Of a stretch of 64,000 nt of DNA, positions 61,868 through 64,000 are shown piece by piece. Source of the DNA: Symbiodinium natans (lineage: Eukaryota; Sar; Dinophyceae; Suessiales; Symbiodiniaceae); assembly GCA_905221605.1 (NCBI GenBank), contig CAJNDS010001502.1, positions 571,001 through 635,000 of the forward strand. Direction: 5' to 3'. Position 1 is the first letter of the stretch, and each line of letters begins with the position of its first letter. The position numbers were made by a program, and so were the translations under genes. A model generated the notes under the pieces. That model made no database searches and was not told where the DNA came from. It worked only from the letters and a program-made list of their open reading frames with translations.

Positions 61868-62430
61868 ACGGTTTAGGGTTTTAGGGTTTAAGGGTAAAGG
61901 GTTTAGGGTTTAGGGTTCCACCCCCCCCCCCCCCTGTGGTGTGGTTGTAGGTTGGTTTTAGGGTTTAGGGTTTTAGGGTTTTAGGGTTTAGGGTTTAAGG
62001 GTTTAAGGGTTTAAGGGTTTAAGGGTTTAAGGGTTTAAGGGTTTAAGGGTTTAAGGGTTTAAGGGTTTAAGGGGGGTTTAAGGGTTTAAGGGGGTTTAAG
62101 GGTTTAAGGGTTTAAGGGTTTAAGGGTTTAAGGGTTTAAGGGTTTAAGGGTTTAAGGGTTTAAGGGTTTAAGGGTTTAAGGGTTTAAGGGTTTAAGGGTT
62201 TAAGGGTTTAAGGGTTTAAGGGTTTAAGGGTTTAGGGGTTTAGGGTTTAGGGTTTAGGGGTTTAGGGTTTAAGGGTTTTTTAGGGTTTAGGGTTTAGGGT
62301 TTAAGGGTTTAAGGGTTTAAGGGTTTAAGGGTTTTAGGGTTTTAGGGTTTTAGGGTTTTTAGGGTTTTAGGGTTTAGGGTTTTAGGGTTTTAGGGTTTTA
62401 GGGTTTTAGGGTTTAGGGTTTAGGGTGTAG
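61868..62430 (+). repeat. Large TTTAAGGG / TTTTAGGG variant array
   Basis: More than 50 units. A block of about 28 TTTAAGGG units (61998-62235) is flanked by TTTAGGG and TTTTAGGG units. This 8-base variant is rare elsewhere in the window. Confidence 0.96.
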
Positions 62431-64000
62431 GGGCGGGGCGGGGGGGGGACCATACGAGTACCATGGGGGGGGGGGGAGGGGGGGGCGAACCGAGAACCGG
62501 GATCATATTCGCACTTCGTACTGGGTGAACAAGTACCCGACGAGGATTCAGCAGCTTCGCAGATGCCACGGGCTAACCCCCAAAAAGTAAAAACATATGA
62601 TTCTTCCTTACTAAGGGTAATATAGGAATTTTTGTTGTTTACTCTTTTGGGTTCTTAAGCACTTAGTAGTAACCAGTTGCTTCAAAGGGGCTGCCGAAAA
62701 CCGGGGCGAAGCCAGCCAATGCTTCCGTAGGTGAGAAGCCACCGATGACTCCATTTCCTCGGCTCTGGCAAGAAGCAAATCTGAACGAGTAAGGTCAGAA
62801 TGCGCATCCGCAAGCAGCATCGCAAAATCCGGGGTTAGGGCTTAGGGTTTAGGGTTTCGGGTTTCTGATTTAGGCTGTTTTTGCCACCCGCACTGCCCTC
62901 GCTCTCGCGCAGAATTTAGGCTTTGGGGTTTAGGGTTTAGGGTTTAGGGTTTAGGGTTTAGGGTTTAGGGTTTAGGGTGCGAGCAAGCCACCCACCGCAA
63001 AAAGTGCCAAATAGGTGGCAAACGCAAGGAGGACCACGGCCGTTAGCCGATTCTCCAGGATATTCGCCGTGACCCAATCGAGTTCTCCCGATGCACCTCC
63101 ACATTTCGCAGGTGAAGTGAGCTGCATTGTGCTATGCCATAAAGCAGAACAATGACGTAATGACAGGAGCCACGAACCCGAAATTCATGTGGAGCCCTGA
63201 TGTTCAGTTGAAGTGTCGCCGTTCAGGAACTTTGAGACACGGAGACAAGACCAGGAACCAAACAAAGACGACAGCTACGACGATCGCGACTTCGACGCTC
63301 CCGATCCCTGCGACTCGCAGCACTTTTGACACGCGAAGACCACGTTCAGGAACCGAAACGATAATACAGCGGGTACGAGGTTTACGAACCCGGCACGCCC
63401 GATCCCCCCAACATCCTGCAGCCATCAGGACTGGCAGCGCAGAAGTCTTCTGCGAAGACAAGTTGAGGACGATAGTTGTGACTGCTGCCAAATTTCCTGG
63501 CACTCTTGCGGGTACCTGCAGATGCTGAAACTCAAACAACAAGTTCAACACAACAAACCCCAGACCCCGCAAAACGAGAACTTTTGAACAAGGGCTATCA
63601 CCCGCGCTTGGCCAGCATGCTACAGCTGATCGCACAGTCTTTGCAAAGCCTCTCCTGCGACAGCCCTGTGCTCGCGCAGCGCCAAGTAAGGGCTGAGTGC
63701 AAAGGCACCCAGGAAGAAGGAACCAGCCACGAACCTAGAATTCAATCCGTTTTGCACTGGCGATCTTCACTCGACAGAGGGGCTGGAGAGCAGCCCATGG
63801 GTCTGCAAGTAACAGCAACACGCAGTATCCAAGCAGCGGGAAAGCCGGCACCGGCGACTGACGGTCGGATCCCGGTAGCAACGTGGCAGCGTAGATCACA
63901 GGCCAAATGCCTGGCGCCCATGTAGACTGTAGACAATCCAAAAAAAGGCTGCGAAGACTCGGCGAGTCGAAGGTGGCTTCCACTTATGAGATCCGCTTCT
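62431..64000. other. No supported gene
   Basis: G runs at 62441-62484, the second GCTTAAGAG-family hairpin (62575-62678), TTTAGGG arrays (62834-62862, 62930-62978) and, from 63100 to the end, overlapping ORFs on both strands with no recognisable domain. Confidence 0.5.
62575..62678. repeat. Second copy of the GCTTAAGAG-family hairpin
   Basis: Shares CTTACTAAGGGTAAT, TACTCTTTTGGGTTCTTAAG and TAGTAGTAACCA with 44784-44900. Confidence 0.75.

Overview
The window looks like nuclear DNA of a dinoflagellate. Four things point there: TTTAGGG-type repeat arrays everywhere; introns that begin with GT, GC or GA and end in AG followed by G; an 11-base match to the 3' end of the dinoflagellate spliced leader; and a plastid violaxanthin de-epoxidase-like gene beside Ty1/copia elements with dinoflagellate-style extra domains. 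This is inference from sequence alone; the species is not identifiable.

The main result is that many TTTAGGG/CCCTAAA arrays are not chromosome ends. They are introns or parts of introns. At nine or more arrays, reading frames on the two sides join in phase across a GT-AG, GC-AG or GA-AG boundary, in both array orientations. Dispersed hairpin-like repeat families (for example those starting GTTTACGAAAATAGGGG and GTTCATGGGTA) sit at exon ends in the same way and look like introner elements. Many genes are therefore split into short exons that simple ORF calling misses.

Layout. 65-332: a small split + strand gene. 4.1-5.1 kb: a six-exon + strand gene. 5.36-5.8 kb: a very long G tract. 6.5-19.1 kb: a minus-strand plasmepsin V/BACE-like aspartic protease with about 16 mapped exons. 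One of its introns holds a complete 8.8-kb LTR element (7399-16240) with a half-tRNA-iMet-type primer site, a polypurine tract and a TAGGG target duplication. That element carries no gag-pol and encodes one protein of about 2,578 residues with an S1-like domain, a SAM-like domain and six CCCH zinc fingers. 20.0-20.8 kb: a four-exon + strand gene. 22.4-24.1 kb: the violaxanthin de-epoxidase-like gene. 24.3-33.4 kb: a minus-strand split gene whose repeat-bearing intron is interrupted by an intact Ty1/copia retrotransposon (25079-33123) with identical 255-bp LTRs.

34.5-35.2 kb: two + strand genes. 39.9-40.2 kb: exons around an introner. 41.1-42.9 kb: a coiled-coil/zinc-binding gene. 43.2-45.0 kb: two minus-strand split genes. 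46.2-49.1 kb: several + strand exons. 52.0-53.0 kb: a minus-strand coiled-coil gene. 53.5 kb: one + strand exon. The remainder (49-52 kb, 54-64 kb) is dominated by repeat arrays, hairpin repeats, a minisatellite and simple repeats, with few exons I could support. All exon models were read by eye and need transcript evidence.
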